DNA of 64,000 bases from Phragmites australis (Eukaryota > Streptophyta > Magnoliopsida > Poales > Poaceae): the NCBI RefSeq assembly GCF_958298935.1, contig NC_084927.1, forward strand, positions 35,716,501-35,780,500, written 5' to 3'. This document shows, piece by piece, positions 34,927 through 47,088 of the stretch. The notes beneath the pieces were generated by a model. The model was not told the DNA's origin and searched no databases. It worked only from the letters and a program-made list of their open reading frames with translations. Position 1 is the stretch's first letter. Every line of letters begins with the position of its first letter. The position numbers and the translations under genes were made by a program.

Positions 34927-35330
34927 TCACATGAGGAGGCTCCTAATGACGGCGGCCTGGTCGCTGGTGACATCGGCGGAGGAGAGCAGCTCGGTGAGCG
35001 TCTCGCTGAGGTTGCCCACCTCCTGGTGCAGGCTCCTGATGTAGCTGCACGTGTCCTGCAACACCCTCGCCGCCGAGGCCGAGCCCTGCATTCATACGCA
35101 TATAAGCTTGGTTATTTCTTCGCTCACACGAGCTAGCTAGCTTCACTAAGAGCTTAATTAGATGTGTGCCGCATCAGAGTGCTTACCCTATGTGCGCCAT
35201 TGCGAGTTTGAGACTCCGGGAGCAGCGCCTGAAGCTTGGACAGGAGCTCGGAGATCTGGTCCTCAGAGATCGACCTCGACGACAGCGAGCTCCCGGCGCG
35301 CCGTGGGAGTGACCTCCGGCTGCTGGACAT
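34927..35330 (-). CDS. atypical non-DNA-binding bHLH protein (ILI/PRE type)
   Basis: Two exons on the minus strand, 35187-35330 and 34927-35085, joined in phase 0 by a GTAAGC...CAG intron, encode 100 aa. It starts [15 protein letters not shown], then helix 1 [19 protein letters not shown], a loop, and helix 2 [21 protein letters not shown], ending AAVIRSLLM. The basic DNA-binding region is absent, which defines the PRE/ILI (paclobutrazol-resistance, increased lamina inclination) class. These small nuclear HLH proteins sequester other bHLH factors and promote cell elongation downstream of brassinosteroid and gibberellin; in rice they control leaf angle. Length and exon split match the family. 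Which grass ILI paralogue it is cannot be told by eye. Confidence 0.93.
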
Positions 35331-35468
35331 GCTTGCAGTCCGATTATATATGCAGAGTTATTAGATATGGGTGCAGTTGTGGAAGTAGAAGAGAGCTCGG
35401 CGAACAGTAGCTTGCTAGCTTTTTAATGCAGGGGAGTGCGTGGCGGTTGCGCAAGTGCAGAGAAAGGG

Positions 35469-35476
35469 TATATATA
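35469..35476 (-). promoter_or_regulatory. TATA box of the ILI-type bHLH gene
   Basis: TATATATA within ATTATATATACCC on the minus strand, 139 bases before the ATG, followed by C/T-rich sequence (CCCTTTCTCTGCACTTGC) typical of a plant 5' leader. Confidence 0.6.
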
Positions 35477-36672
35477 ATGAGACGGGCGGCTCGATCGGTT
35501 CAGTAATGGAGGATGGGGGAAGCAATCAGAGTGAGCAGCCGGCCGGAGGGAGAAAGCGAGAGTTGTAATGCGCGAGGCAGACGTGCTGAGGTATGGAGGG
35601 GTAGTAGTGGCAGATGCATGGACTATGAGCATGCAGAGCCAACCAAGTGTTGGTTTTTGTACTTTTATGGCAGGATCGAGATAAACAACGAGAGCGAATT
35701 AATATATATCTTATAATTTTTTTACAAAATAGATGACATGTTCACATAATTTTTTTTAAAAGGGTATAAACAAAAATATAAATTTTAGAGAGATAAATTG
35801 AGAAAAAAATTCTAAAGCAATACGATTCTATGGATGAAATATGTACTATATGCTATATTCAAAATCATTCTATGTATTTTTATACATAAAATTCATTACT
35901 CAAATAAGTCGGTCGTATTTCAGACAGATTATAAGAATTTTTCTATTAAAAACTCGTACATATTACATAGGCTAAACACTCATCTTTTTCTCCTCTAAAA
36001 CTCTAGTACTATGTTCTCAAATAAATAACAGAAGGGGCTCAAGTAGCTGATTAAAACTCTCTCATAATCCTACCTCTCTATTTATAAGCCTAGAAAAATT
36101 AACCCCTAAGTTTCCTAATTTGTTACCAAAATACCCCTCTTTTGTAGTTTATTTCTACCTAACTACCGAGGGTATTTTTGTTTATTTTTTGTTCCATTCA
36201 TCGAACGGTTACGGTAACTTCACGACTTAACTTTGTCTCGACGCAGGCTTCATGATGGTGCCATATACTTCTCCAATCATCCTACGGTTTTAAGATCTAA
36301 GTATGAAACCCTCTGCACGTTTATCAAAGTATGACTCTCCACTTGTTTATATCTTAAGAAAACGCTTTAATATCGTCACGTGTACTCCGTCTTCCGATTT
36401 TAACCATAGGCAAGTCTCTCCCACTTTCGATCTCTCGAGTCGTCTTGTCACTTGCACCGGTATTCCATTCGTTTGATTTTGTCAACACGTCATCTTCATC
36501 CTCTACTTTATGTTTTACTTGATCTCCACATGTACAGTTAAGATCACCCTTAACTATGCTCGATCTCCTTAATCGTCTGGCACTAAATATCCGCTTAGCT
36601 CCGATAACCCATCGGCGACCATCAAGTTATATCCGTCATCTGCACAATATGAAATAAGCAAGCATATTTATT
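35477..36672. other. intergenic stretch upstream of the bHLH gene
   Basis: No gene is supported. AT-rich with a possible decayed repeat; it would contain distal promoter elements of the bHLH gene. Confidence 0.4.
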
Positions 36673-36703
36673 CAACTCCAACTCCAACTCCAACTCCAAC
36701 TCC
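36673..36703 (+). repeat. (CAACTC)n hexanucleotide repeat
   Basis: Five near-perfect tandem CAACTC units. Confidence 0.9.
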
Positions 36704-36789
36704 AGTTAGTCCATAATTAAAATGCTCAAATCAAATTTAAGCAATCCAAAACTCGACAAACTAAATCGACAATCTTACCCATCACTCAT

Positions 36790-36800
36790 CATATACATAT

Positions 36801-36833
<33 letters not shown>

Positions 36834-36877
36834 TATACATACATACATATATATATACATACATATATATATATATA
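36790..36877 (+). repeat. (CATA)n/(TA)n microsatellite
   Basis: Alternating CATA and TA runs with no interruption over about 88 bp; the minus-strand open frame across it is only an artefact of the repeat. Confidence 0.9.
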
Positions 36878-38567
36878 ACAAAGTATATTTTAACTTGATA
36901 TCTCCGCTATAATTACGGCCTCTAGATTTGTCTGTACTACTATAAATTTCTATGCGCCTGTGTGGGTGCGCCTCTCCTAGATCTGCCGTGCATGCGTGCA
37001 GGCAGGTAGCGCATCGATCCCTGAATAAACTAGTCACCGTGCCAGCATCTTGTTTATTTGTGAATGAAAATATATATGTAGTCGCAAATTGTTTACACGT
37101 AAACTGTATTCGTACGTAGATAAGTATTCTCGCATGAAATATCTGACAAATATTTTACAGCATTTCCCCCGACCATTTCACCAATTTATAAGATTGGAAC
37201 ACTAGTATTATTAGCGGAGATATATGTAGAAATTTGGCTTCTCTCGGAAACTAAATTGATGTCATTAATATTGAAGTAACTAGTATGATAGCTTATGTTA
37301 ATAGTGTGATTAGTTTCGTTATATATTTTGTTATGATAATCTTTAATTAAAAATTAATAATTTTAGCTTTTTTTAACAATATTAGTGTTATTTAGTTACA
37401 AAACACATAAAATTAGATGAAGAGATAAAATTATGTTAGGTGATGAGAAAGTTATTTATGGCCAGCATATTTAGTCAGCTAGTTTTATATATCCACTTCG
37501 ACTGTAAATTCATATTTATACAATCAATCAATATATATTGTCTAATTACTAAAATTATATAATGTTTCAATCAAACGTAGTTGTATAGTTATGTCTTGAT
37601 CGTATAAAGATACAGATCATGCTCTTTACCAACTTGCCGCTATAACAGCAAGCTGTCTGGCACAAGCTTAGCCCTTACCGGTTGCATTTTGCCTTATTAA
37701 TTCTGTTGGAATGGTCCTAGGAAAGACTACGTACGAGAAATCATTCTCACAGCCAACTTTCAACTTTGCAGGTATCTTTTATAGTCGTTATAGGTCTATG
37801 ACTCCACCATGTGCGATCCGTGGTTGCGTCTTACTCTATCGTTTACCTAACATCATTATCTCGTTATGTACAATAAATTTATTGTTAGATTTTTATAACT
37901 TCTCTAACGAATTAAGTTAAACATAGCTCTTCATCTTCTTGTAGCTGTAATCGCGAGTACACAATCCAAGCCTAGTTTCAGTGTCCTTGTGTCCCTTATT
38001 GGCCATTTGTAGTCTGTGAATTGTGGGTTGCCTTTACATCTACCTGACACCATGATATTGTCCTACATGACAACAAATCTATTGATTAATTGTATTTTAT
38101 ATGGACTCTTTATTCATGTATTTGATTTTTTTCTAAGATTATATTTGATATGGATAATTCTTTTTTTCTATTCTAACCCTAATTCCAATAATTTTATTTT
38201 ATTTTATTTACACTATTTATTTAGATATTTTTGCTTCTCAAACCGTATATAAATAGAACTGATAATTTTTAATTACAAATTTAGATATTTGTTAATTATA
38301 TTTGATATAGACTCTTTAGTTTAATATAGACCGTTAAATGTTCATAGCAATGAGTAGTTTAGATTTTTTATTTTTGTTTAATATGATAATTTTATGACAT
38401 TAAGAGCGAATACAAAAACTCCTTTTTAACACTCAAATAATAAGATAATATTTCTGTCTTTTATTATAAGAAAATAGAATAATAGGATAGTAGAATGAGC
38501 TTCGAGTATGGTTAGTGGTTACGGATAAAAATTATGTCTTTTATTTTTGAGAGAGTGTATAAGCAAC
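36878..38567. other. AT-rich stretch with dispersed repeats shared with 51.4-52.3 kb
   Basis: No gene is supported. Around 37480-37580 the sequence (TGTAAATTCATATTTATA...AATCAAACGTAG) resembles 51490-51570, and 38070-38290 (ATATGGACTCTTTATTCA...TTAGATATTTTTGCTTCTCAAACC) resembles 52075-52270. Both are probably old transposon remnants of one family. Confidence 0.4.
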
Positions 38568-38766
38568 CACTATGTGAAGAAAGCTTAAAAGTGATAGTTC
38601 ATAATTGTTATAGGTGACGGGTGTCGTATCCGTCATCCCGAACGTGTCACTAATGACTAGTCATAAGTGATGGGTAAAGATCCGTCACCAATAAATTTAT
38701 GGTGACGGATCAAAACTTGACCCGTCACTTATTAAGGTCATAAGTGACGGGTTATAACTGTGACAT

Positions 38767-38771
38767 ATCAC
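38767..38771 (+). repeat. left 5-bp duplication of solo LTR B (ATCAC)
   Basis: ATCAC at 38767-38771 and again at 40248-40252, a perfect match bracketing the LTR. Confidence 0.85.
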
Positions 38772-40247
38772 TGTCGGAGGATTAACTCCTGTCGCAGGGA
38801 TCCCGAGAGACCCCTTTTTAGAGATTCGGCCGGGGGATGATCCTGAATAAGTTCGTCGGAGAAATGAGTGAGAGTAAATGCAACGGCCGGTGGTGGGGGA
38901 TGATGGCCTAGTGCAAAGAGAAGTAAATGCACCAGAATTTAGATAGGTTCGGGCCGCACGAGGGCGTAATACTCTACTCCTGTATGGATGCAATAACTGC
39001 CCTGAGGAAGTCCCTCAAGGGTGTTGCTGGTTACAAGAATATTTGTCTAACTAAGAGCTTGACGCTCCTTGTTCTTCGGCAGGGGCTGTTCCTTGTGCCT
39101 TATATGTTGTGTTGTTCTGTGTATCATTTACTTGTCCTTCTTTTCCTTTCGGTTCGATCTCTTTCTTTCTTCTACGTGCCGGCTGTGACATGCCCCGAAC
39201 GGGATGGAGGGGGCACAAGTTTCAAGACGCCGCGACTGGAAAATGCGTCATCATTTCTTTTGGGTGAAGTGACCAGGGGGTGGAAAATGCGTCGCACGCC
39301 CAGTCACCTATCACCATAAACGCCCTGACAACGGGCGCCATGGAGAGGGCCTACCGGGCAGCCTCAGAGCAGCCCAGCGTGCCCGTCCTGTCTTGTTGCT
39401 CTGCCACAGCAGGGCGGCAGACGGAACGCGATCCTTGCGATGATACGGATGATACGGGACGGGACCCGTGCAATTAATAGCCCCACACCCCTTTGCCAAA
39501 GCATGGCAGGAACTGACGCTGCGGTGGGAGCAGTTGGATGTGTCAAGCCACGCACGCTCATTAAATGCAACCTCGGACCTCTGTTTGACGGACACCTCAT
39601 CGGTGGGCCCCTCGGGGGCCTTTCTGGGTCGTTGGGGCACCGAGTGCTCAGGGGGTACTGTTCACGTCCCCGAGCACTCTCTCCCGAGAATGCCTATCCT
39701 TGTCCTCGGGATACCGGGTGCTCGGGGGTACTGTTCACCTCCCCGAGCACTCTCTCCCGAGCACTCTTATACGAACCTTCGGGGAACCGAGCGCTCGGGG
39801 GCTGCCACGTGCAGCCCCGAGCACTCTCTCCCGAGCACTCTTATACAATCCTTCGGGGAACCGAGTGCTCGGGGGCTGCCACGTGCAGCCTCGAGCACTC
39901 TCTCCCGAGCACTCTTTGTGTGGAACCTCGGGGAACCGAGTGCTCGGGGGTTACTGCCCGCAACCTCGAGCACTCTCTCCCGGAACTTTAGCTCTTCTGA
40001 TCATCGGGGGACTACGGTGCTCGGGGGTGACCAGGCACCGGCCCGAGCACTTTCTTCCCGGTACTTAGACTCCGCGGATCATCGGGGAACTGGGGTGCTC
40101 GGGGACCAGGATTGTGGCCCCAAGCACCTTCTCCCGGGACTTGAACTTTCCTCACCCCGCAGGAGGGACCTCGCAGGATGGCGCCATGTGGCGGATAGCT
40201 GGCCTGGCCTCGGGACTCAGGGACCCCCGGTTCTTGATACACCGACA
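38772..40247 (-). mobile_element. solo LTR B, same family as LTR A, nested in the CACTA element
   Basis: 1,476 bp, TGTCGGAGGATTAAC at the left and ATACACCGACA at the right; the minus-strand reading TGTCGGTGTATCAAG... matches the start of LTR A. Perfect ATCAC duplication. It contains about seven imperfect units of the GTGCTCGGGG...CCCCGAGCACTCTCTCCCG minisatellite (about 39640-40140). No internal region, so a solo LTR. Open frames on both strands within the minisatellite reflect its GC-rich repetition, not genes. Confidence 0.9.
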
Positions 40248-40385
40248 ATCACTTATGACTAATTTACGTTTTCGTGTTTTTTAATAGAAAAAAGTTAAAA
40301 AAATATTTTTTACCCGAGTCATCCCAACACATACCTATCAGCACTGGTCACGTGTCACTTCTATTTTTTTAGCACTATTTTCAAT

Positions 40386-40452
40386 CTTTGCGTCAAGCGG
40401 GAATTGAACCCGCCACCTCCCCTCGTGCGTGCGCATTACCACCTCAGCTATC
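40386..40452 (-). other. tRNA-like/SINE-like segment inside the CACTA element
   Basis: On the minus strand it reads ATAGCTGAGGTGGTAATGCG (A-box-like) then GGCGGGTTCAATTCCCGC (B box with a T-arm-like stem). No complete cloverleaf can be drawn, so it is a tRNA-derived remnant rather than a tRNA gene. Confidence 0.4.
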
Positions 40453-41286
40453 ACGTGTTTGCAATGGACATTGGATATTTTATCCTTTTAACTTCTCAGT
40501 CGTAAAATCATAAGTGACGGGTCATAGACCTATCACTTATGAATGTTATAAGTGATGGGTCGTAATCTTGATCCGTCACTAATGACTGATTTTTTTATTT
40601 TACATATAAAATATGTATTAATATTTACATCTAAAATTTAATAGGTGACTGGTTATAATTTACCTATAAAATTATATTGTATTTTATGAATTTCTGAATA
40701 TCTCATGCAAACGATCGCAATTTGATAGGTGTCCGGAGTGTCTTCGGTAAAATGGGTATAACTTTTGCATACGAACTCCGATTTTGAAATTTTTTTTTAC
40801 TCTACGTACATCTACAGAAAAAGTTACATCCGTTTCTCCCCCACTTTATCGGGTTTGGTGAATTTTTTGAGATCAAAAATAGTTTGAAAGATTGAGTTCT
40901 CGCTCCCAGAAGTTTCTATACCGTTTTTGGAACGTACGTTTTTGCCCATAGCTATCATCTCTTACATTAAACTTGAGTATAAATTATATATATCCTATTC
41001 TAATACTGCTGAGATGATAAAAAATTAGAAAAAAATAAAAAATATTAGTGAACTCTATAACTATTATCGTTAGTGACGGGTCAAAACATAACATGTCACT
41101 TATGTCAGATCATAAGTGACGAGTCACAATTTATCATAAATGATGAGTCAAAAAGGCTATAACTATTATCATAAGTGACGGATTAAATGATGACCCATTA
41201 CTTATTAATTATCATCAGTGACGGGTCACCTTGCACCATTTAGTACCCGTGACCTGTCACTTATGTGCACCGGTACTCTTGTACTG

Positions 41287-42968
41287 TACATTTTGACTGT
41301 TTACGATTGATATGCTTGATAAATAGTTAGGCTACGTACTCGTGCAGGGAACATCTAGGGATGCTGGAAAATTTGTACTCAGGCTTGTCTCAAGCTGCGT
41401 GGGGGCAAATATAAAATGGTCTTTGCTGGTCCATGTGTGTGGATTGCAGAAATGCCAAATGCTTGAGCCCTAGCAGATGTGGATTGGTCATGCTGGTTCC
41501 ATGAACTGACTCCACGTAGGCCTTCTGCTTGTTGCCTTTTTGCTCCTAGAAGGGTTGCCATGGTTAGGGGCTAGCTGATATTATTGGTCGTCATCAAACA
41601 AAATGTTTCAACGTGATCAGAGCTATAATGATCTCAACTGTATCTCGAAACAGTATCGGGCAACAGTTCGCCTTATAGAAATCTACCAACTACCACCATA
41701 GCTTGGAGCGTTGGATCCGTCCACCGCTTCATGATATATATCCAATTATATAAGTTTGACCAGTTTATAATTTCCTTTGGGCATATATCGATGGGCAACG
41801 AGAGGAACACGCCATACATAGTGATCTAGCAACCAGCAGAGATACCATACGAGATGGAGATGGTCCTGAAATTATTGGAGTCAACATGTTTCGTGATCTC
41901 GAAGGACGAAGGGCGTCTGATACTATATGTCGTCCATTGCATCCAGCACTACCTTATGGGTAGTCTTAAACTTTTCCCGGAATGGCGACCTGAAACCATA
42001 ACAACAGTGACAACTGATAAGGACGAGCTCAACAATATGGCTGCTAGCTGGTTAAGGGCTAGGTGAACTGCATCAGTTATCAGGCGTGTGCAGGTTAAAA
42101 GCTGCTCTGTTTTCTCTCTGTCTGAACTCTCAAGTGTGAAGTGCATATGAAAATCCCAGCTTGACAATGTAATATCATGGAAAGAAAGTTTTTTGAGAGA
42201 ACATCAGGGAAAGAAAGTGACTGTGTGTCTCTCTCTGTGACCCACAGTTATACTTAGCCCATGTTGGCAGTGTCCATTCTGCCTGATGCCGCATATACGC
42301 ACATGCGACGTCGCTTCTTGCAGGCGCAATGAACTTCAGAACAACTACAGTAGTAACATTTTGTTATGCGCAGATCCTTTTTGTTTTCGACCATTACCAT
42401 CGACTTAATAAGACGAAATGGATAAGAACAGAGAGCGGTATAATAGTTAAAAAGCAAGATTCTTGGCTATCATTCTGCTTCCTGAATTCTCGTTGAGCGA
42501 CGCATGAAGACCAATCATGACGCTATGATTTGTTCGAGACTGCATGAGAGCTCACACCCCTCTCGGGCAAGGAGCAAAGGACGAAACTAAACAAAGAGAG
42601 TCCCGTCAGGGCATCCAACATGGCACAAGACGCTCTGTCCCCAGCTCGGTCAAGACTCAAGACAAAGACCAACGAACCAGGCCTATAACTTGGAGCGGGA
42701 CTGGCAGGAGGACCACGTTGGAGGCAGAACGCTCTCTGCAGATCGTCGTCTCGCGCGCCCTCCTGATTGGAGCGGATGGCATCTGGCGATCTGATCCCAT
42801 CCCTCCCCGGAGCAAAGCGTCGTTTGCACACTGTCTTACAGAGCATGCACGCGCATCAGCACATGGCTGCGTGCGCGACCGGTTCGGTTACTCGTTTCTA
42901 GCGAACTCGCTCGCTCATAGCTCGCAAGATCTAGCGCGACGCACCGGGGTATTTCCGTCGGTGGCATG
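41287..42968. other. intergenic stretch between the CACTA and copia elements
   Basis: No gene is supported. The open frames at 41854-42066 (70 codons, plus) and 42544-42987 (147 codons, plus) show no family signature; the latter is GC-rich and low in hydrophobic residues. Confidence 0.4.
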
Positions 42969-43244
42969 TGTTAGAACTGATGGATGAACTCGGAGAATAT
43001 TTGGTGCTGCAAGCTACAGCTTTTCTGACTCTATTGGATTGAGATATATAGACACTAGATGCAGGCCTTAGTGGCCGACTAAACAGGGCAAACATGCCCA
43101 CTACTACTCCTACGGGCTAACTGCCCACTGCTGCTAAAGATCAGCTCCGTGTAAACGTGTACACGTCGAGCAGCTAAAAGAAACAAAGCAGCAAAGCTAA
43201 AATAAGAAAACAGAGAAACTAATCAAGCCTGGATTAATCTATCA
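42969..43244 (-). repeat. 3' LTR of the copia element
   Basis: TGTTAGAACTGATGG...TTAATCTATCA, 276 bp, ends in TG/CA. On the minus-strand reading this is the downstream LTR, next to the polypurine tract at 43245-43257. Confidence 0.92.
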
Positions 43245-43516
43245 TTCTCCCCCTTAATGCTGGCTTGATCCTTTGAGCTCGACGACGCCAACCTGCACGC
43301 GCATCTCGCAGTACTTAACACGGGCCGGGGGCTTCGTCAAAAGATCCGCCAGCTGCTCCTCTGAGCTAGCGAAATCAGATCAACTTGTCCACCCTCCACA
43401 CATTCCGAATGTAATGAAACTTGGTATCAATAATGTTTGCTCCAGTCATAAAAGATTGAATGTTTGCTCAACGTGGTCGTAGATTTGTTGTCCACCATTA
43501 GCTTTGGTGGCCTGGG

Positions 43517-43852
43517 CTAATAGATGATGACATCACCTAGCATCCGAACGAGCCATACTACTTGACAAGAGGCGGTGACGGCTATCATGTAATCCACCTC
43601 GCACGAAGAGAGCACGGCCACCCTCTGCTTCTGTGACTGCAATGAAAATGGCTTCTCTCCAAGGAAGAAGATGATGTCAGATGTGCTCTTGCGGTCGTCG
43701 ATGTCCCCGACCAAATCGTTGTCGCTGAATCCGATCAGACAAGGTTCGCCGCTGCTCTTCTGTGGGTAGAACACGCCGTAGTTGATCGTGCCAGCAACGT
43801 AACACGACAGATGCTTGACCGCCGCAAGATATTCCTCCTTTGGCGCCACCAT
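43517..43852 (-). pseudogene. copia RNase H domain
   Basis: Reads EYLAAVKHLSCYVAGT, GFSDNDLVGDIDDRKSTSDIIFFLG, SLQSQKQRVAVLSSCEVDYM and WLVRMLGD, the copia RNase H region (usual forms SDxDWAGD and STxEAEYxA altered to SDNDLVGD and SSCEVDYM). It would degrade the RNA strand of the RNA-DNA hybrid. The N-terminal part of this frame continues from 43856-44041. Confidence 0.85.
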
Positions 43853-43855
43853 GAA

Positions 43856-44830
43856 CTAGCTCACGTATCCCACAGTGAAGGCAATGTCTGGCCGAGAGTG
43901 TACGAGATATCTGAGGCCTCCAACTAGGTTGCGGTAGTGCGTCTCATCCACCGGCGGGCTCGTGCTGGCCTTGGAAAGCTTCAGGCGCGCTTCCATTAGC
44001 GTCTGGCACACGGTACACCCTGCCATTCCTGCCTTCTCCAATAGCTTGTGTGCATAGGCAGCTTGCGTCCAGCCCCTGCTTCACCTCGAGTCCAAGGTAA
44101 TATGACAGCAGAGGAGGGAGCTCATCCGGAAGAGTGCTTTTCATCTCCGCCTTGAACGAATCAATGTCGTCTGTCCACGGCCTAGTGATCACCAAGTCAT
44201 CGACGTAGATGCCGACCACCAGTCATCGTTCCCTGGATCCGCGCATGTACATCGAATGTTCGGAGCCGCTCCTGGCGAAACCAATCTAGTGTAGACTATC
44301 ATTGAACTTCGCGTTCTAAGCCCATGGTGCTTGCCGCAAGCCATAGAGCGCTTTGCGCAAAGAAGCACATGGTTCTCCATGTGCTTGATGGCGAATCCGG
44401 GCGGCTGCGACACATACACCTCTTCAACTAAGTCATTGTTCAAGAAAGTAGATTTTACATACATGTGGTGCAGGCTTTAGCCTTTGTGCGCGGCCACGAC
44501 GAGAAGAAGCCGCACCGACTCCATTCTAGCAACGAGCATGAATACCTCTTTGTAGTCAATCCCCTGCTGCTCGACAAAACCGCGCGCCACCAACCGAGCT
44601 TTCTGCTTGATCACGGCATTGTGCTCGTCCGGCTTGAGTTTCACCAACCGAGCTTTGTGCTTGATCACGACGTTGTGCTCGTCCCGCTTGAGTTTGTACA
44701 CACACTTCAAAGCAATCGGACGATGCACGACGGGGAGATTAGTCAGCTCCCAGGTCTGGTTTTTCTTCAATTGCCGCCATTTCCTCGAGCATCGCGGCCT
44801 GCCAGCACTCGTGATGTTCTACCTCAATGA
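43856..44830 (-). pseudogene. copia reverse transcriptase domain
   Basis: Pieces in order on the minus strand: KKNQTWELTNLP, KLKRDEHNVVIKHKARLV, ARGFVEQQGIDYKEVF, MYVKSTFLNNDLVEEVYVSQPPGF, then MVGIYVDDLVI (catalytic YVDD) and YYLGLEV. Interrupted by stops and frameshifts around 44220 and 44477. It contains an in-frame 54-bp tandem duplication at 44588-44695. Confidence 0.9.
44588..44695 (-). repeat. 54-bp in-frame tandem duplication in copia RT
   Basis: 44588-44641 and 44642-44695 differ at only a few bases. Each encodes an 18-residue KLKxDEHNxVIKxKARLV block, present once in normal copia RT. Confidence 0.9.
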
Positions 44831-45247
44831 ATGACCCGGGCTCCTCGCCTATCACCATGAGCAGCTGGTAGACGTCTAGCTCACGCGTCACATAACCTAG
44901 AGGAGCAGCTTATCCAAGCACATTATCGATCGCCCTGAATAGCAATGGCGCATCGTTGTGCTCGGCATCAAGGCGCTCCTCATGGAGGCTTGGCGGCGAG
45001 GCGAATTCAACTGATGGAGTGTGCACTGGTGGTGTTGCAGTCCCAAATGACACAACTGGACTTTGCGAGTGCGCGATCATAGGTGTTGGCGGAAAATCCA
45101 ACGCTGGCTGGGTGGCATTCGGCGAAAGGTCCGGCGCTGCAGCCTTATATTCTATCGCATACTACACCATGAAGGACTCTCCGCCACTACTATCGACTGC
45201 CTCGTCCCAGCGCCACTTTTCTTGTTCGTCGAACACCACATCCCATG

Positions 45248-46335
45248 TCACATGAACACGTTTTGTGGTGGGATCATAGGCGCGGTAAACCTTTGACCCG
45301 GATCATGGGCTTGCTCCTGGAGTCCAGCTTCTTCGGGGTCGTCACCTTCACATGTGCAAGACATCCAAACATGCGCAAAATGGTGGACTGCATGCTTCTT
45401 ACCAAACCAGGCCTCATAGAGAGTCTCCCCTTCCAAGCTTTTGGTCGGGCATCGATTGAGGATGTACATTGTCGTGCTCACTACAATACTCGGTGAAGTC
45501 AGCCGTAGTGAACTCTCCCGCTCGATCGGTACGTAGGGCTCGTAATTTATGGTCGAATTCAACTTCAACAGTAGCCTGGAAATGCTTGATTGCCACCAGC
45601 GCGCGATCCTTGGTGGCAAGCAGGTGAATCCACATGTAACGGTTGCAGTCATCGACAAGCAGCAAGAAGTACCTCTTCCCGCTCAGAGTCGCCTGTGTGA
45701 TCGGCCCGCACAAGTCTCCATGGACCAGCTCGAGGATATGCTGCGCGGAACTTCGCACGCTCAGGAAAGGATGCACGACAATGCTTGCCGACGAGGCATA
45801 CCTCACATAGCTAGTCCACTTGGTCGATGCCTGACAGCCCTTTCACCATATCTTCACGCGCCAACTTGCGTAGTGCCAAGAAGTTCACTTGTCCAAAATG
45901 GGCGTGCCACAGCCACGAGTTGTCCGCACTGCGCACAGCCAGGCAGACAAGAGGGATGATGGCGAGGTCGATCAAGTACAGCTGGTTCGGAGCGTGGCAC
46001 ACCATTGCCTACAGATGCCACTTCTCATCCTGGATGCGCATCACTCCTCCGCCTATGTGGACGTCGTAGCCCATCTCATCCAGCTGACCGACGCTGATGA
46101 TGTTGGCGGTGAGGCGTCAGATGAAGTAGACGTCAGTGAGGACGCGGTGCTCCCCTGTCTTGCTGACATAGAGCACAATGATGCAGCCCTCGATGCATAC
46201 CATATAACCATCGCTGAACCACACCGTCCCATACATGTCAGTGTCAAGCTCATTGAACGCGAAGTGAGACCCAATCATGTGATTGGTTGCTCCTGTGTGA
46301 AGTACCCAACGCTTGTAGTCACGGTCGACCTCTGA
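45248..46335 (-). pseudogene. copia integrase and protease region
   Basis: From the upstream side: protease-like RWVLHTGATNHMIGS (HTGA in place of DSGA), then WLWHAHFGQVNFLALRKLA (GAG pre-integrase, H-x-H), CEVCLVGKH (zinc-binding Cys), ELVHGDLCGPI, YFLLLVDDCNRYMWIHLL and LRTDRAGEF (integrase DDE core), then ILNRCPTKSLEGETLYEAWFG. Several stops break it. It would cut and insert the element cDNA. Confidence 0.88.
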
Positions 46336-46424
46336 CCCGAGCTGGACGAAGACTCGCTCCTCGCTCAGGTGGGTTTCACCATGTGGATACGTTAGAGCGG
46401 TGACCAGCAGCAGTTGCTCCGGTT

Positions 46425-47088
46425 GTGGCTCGACACAGGCCGTCGCCACGAGCAGAGTCTGCTCCTCCTTCCGGGCTAGATGAACTTGCTTGTCGCGCCT
46501 TGGTTTACTCCGACAGTCCCTGGCCCAGTTACCTACCTTGCCACAGTTTCAGCACTTTTCGTCCTTGCCCTCGTGGCCTACTCCAGCATTTGTGCCCTCG
46601 CGTGCTCCAGGATCACAGCCACGCTCGCGACCTTTGCCGTGCCATAGGCCACTGGAGTCCGAACCTGAGGTGCCTTGCTCCTGCTCCTTCTTCATCATGT
46701 GGGCGACCCACTCCTCTTCCATGAGAAGGAGCTTCTGCCTGTCGCTTGCAATAGCCGATGTACCAAGGTCGTACCTTTGCTCGATGGCGCGCAAACATCC
46801 AGTCACCTCCTTGATTGAGAGCACGCTCAAGTCGAGAAGAGTCTCAATTGAAATGGCAACCTGCGAGAGACGCTCAGGGACGAATTGGAGAAGCTTCTTC
46901 ACCACCTCGTAGTCAGAGATTTGGTCGTTGAGGGCTCGCAAATTGTTAGTGAGGCCAGTGATCCTCATCGCGAAGTCATCGATGGACTCGCCGTTGTTGA
47001 ACGCGATCTCGCTGAATTCGCGCCGCAACTTTTGGGCATTCGCCTCATGGACTCGATCCACACTGATGCACATCGTCTTGATGGCGTC
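46425..47088 (-). pseudogene. copia gag region with zinc knuckle
   Basis: Reads VHEANAQKLRREFSEIAFNNGESIDDFAMRITGL and VVKKLLQFVPERLSQVAISIE (copia gag UBN2-like), then a knuckle in which the second position is a stop codon and the usual GHWARDC is GNWARDC (about 46505-46545). The solo LTR at 47089 cuts the gag frame; its upstream end continues beyond 48360. Confidence 0.88.

Larger units (their letters stand above)
38568..41286 (+). mobile_element. CACTA-type non-autonomous element with nested solo LTR
   Basis: Begins CACTATGTGAAGAAAG and ends CGGTACTCTTGTACTG (reverse-complemented CAGTACAAGAGTACCG), which fits degenerate CACTA terminal repeats. Both sub-terminal zones are packed with direct and inverted copies of ATAAGTGACGGGTC (38610-38760 and 40500-40580, 41070-41265), the binding-site-like repeats of this superfamily. 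No transposase coding is visible. A solo LTR (38772-40247) is inserted in it. The 3-bp duplications are unclear (AAC / TAC). Confidence 0.65.

Noticed and set aside
36789..37037. 82-codon minus-strand open frame
   Set aside because: Its C-terminal third is the (CATA)n/(TA)n microsatellite translated (YIYMYVCIY...), so it is an artefact.
39440..40262. Open frames of 183 and 264 codons
   Set aside because: Repeat-derived reading of the minisatellite in solo LTR B, with the same peptide appearing again and again.
40386..40452. Possible functional tRNA gene
   Set aside because: A and B boxes are present but no complete acceptor stem or anticodon arm can be drawn; treated as a tRNA-derived remnant.
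42544..42987. 147-codon plus-strand open frame
   Set aside because: No domain, runs to the edge of the copia LTR, and composition is typical of non-coding GC-rich sequence.
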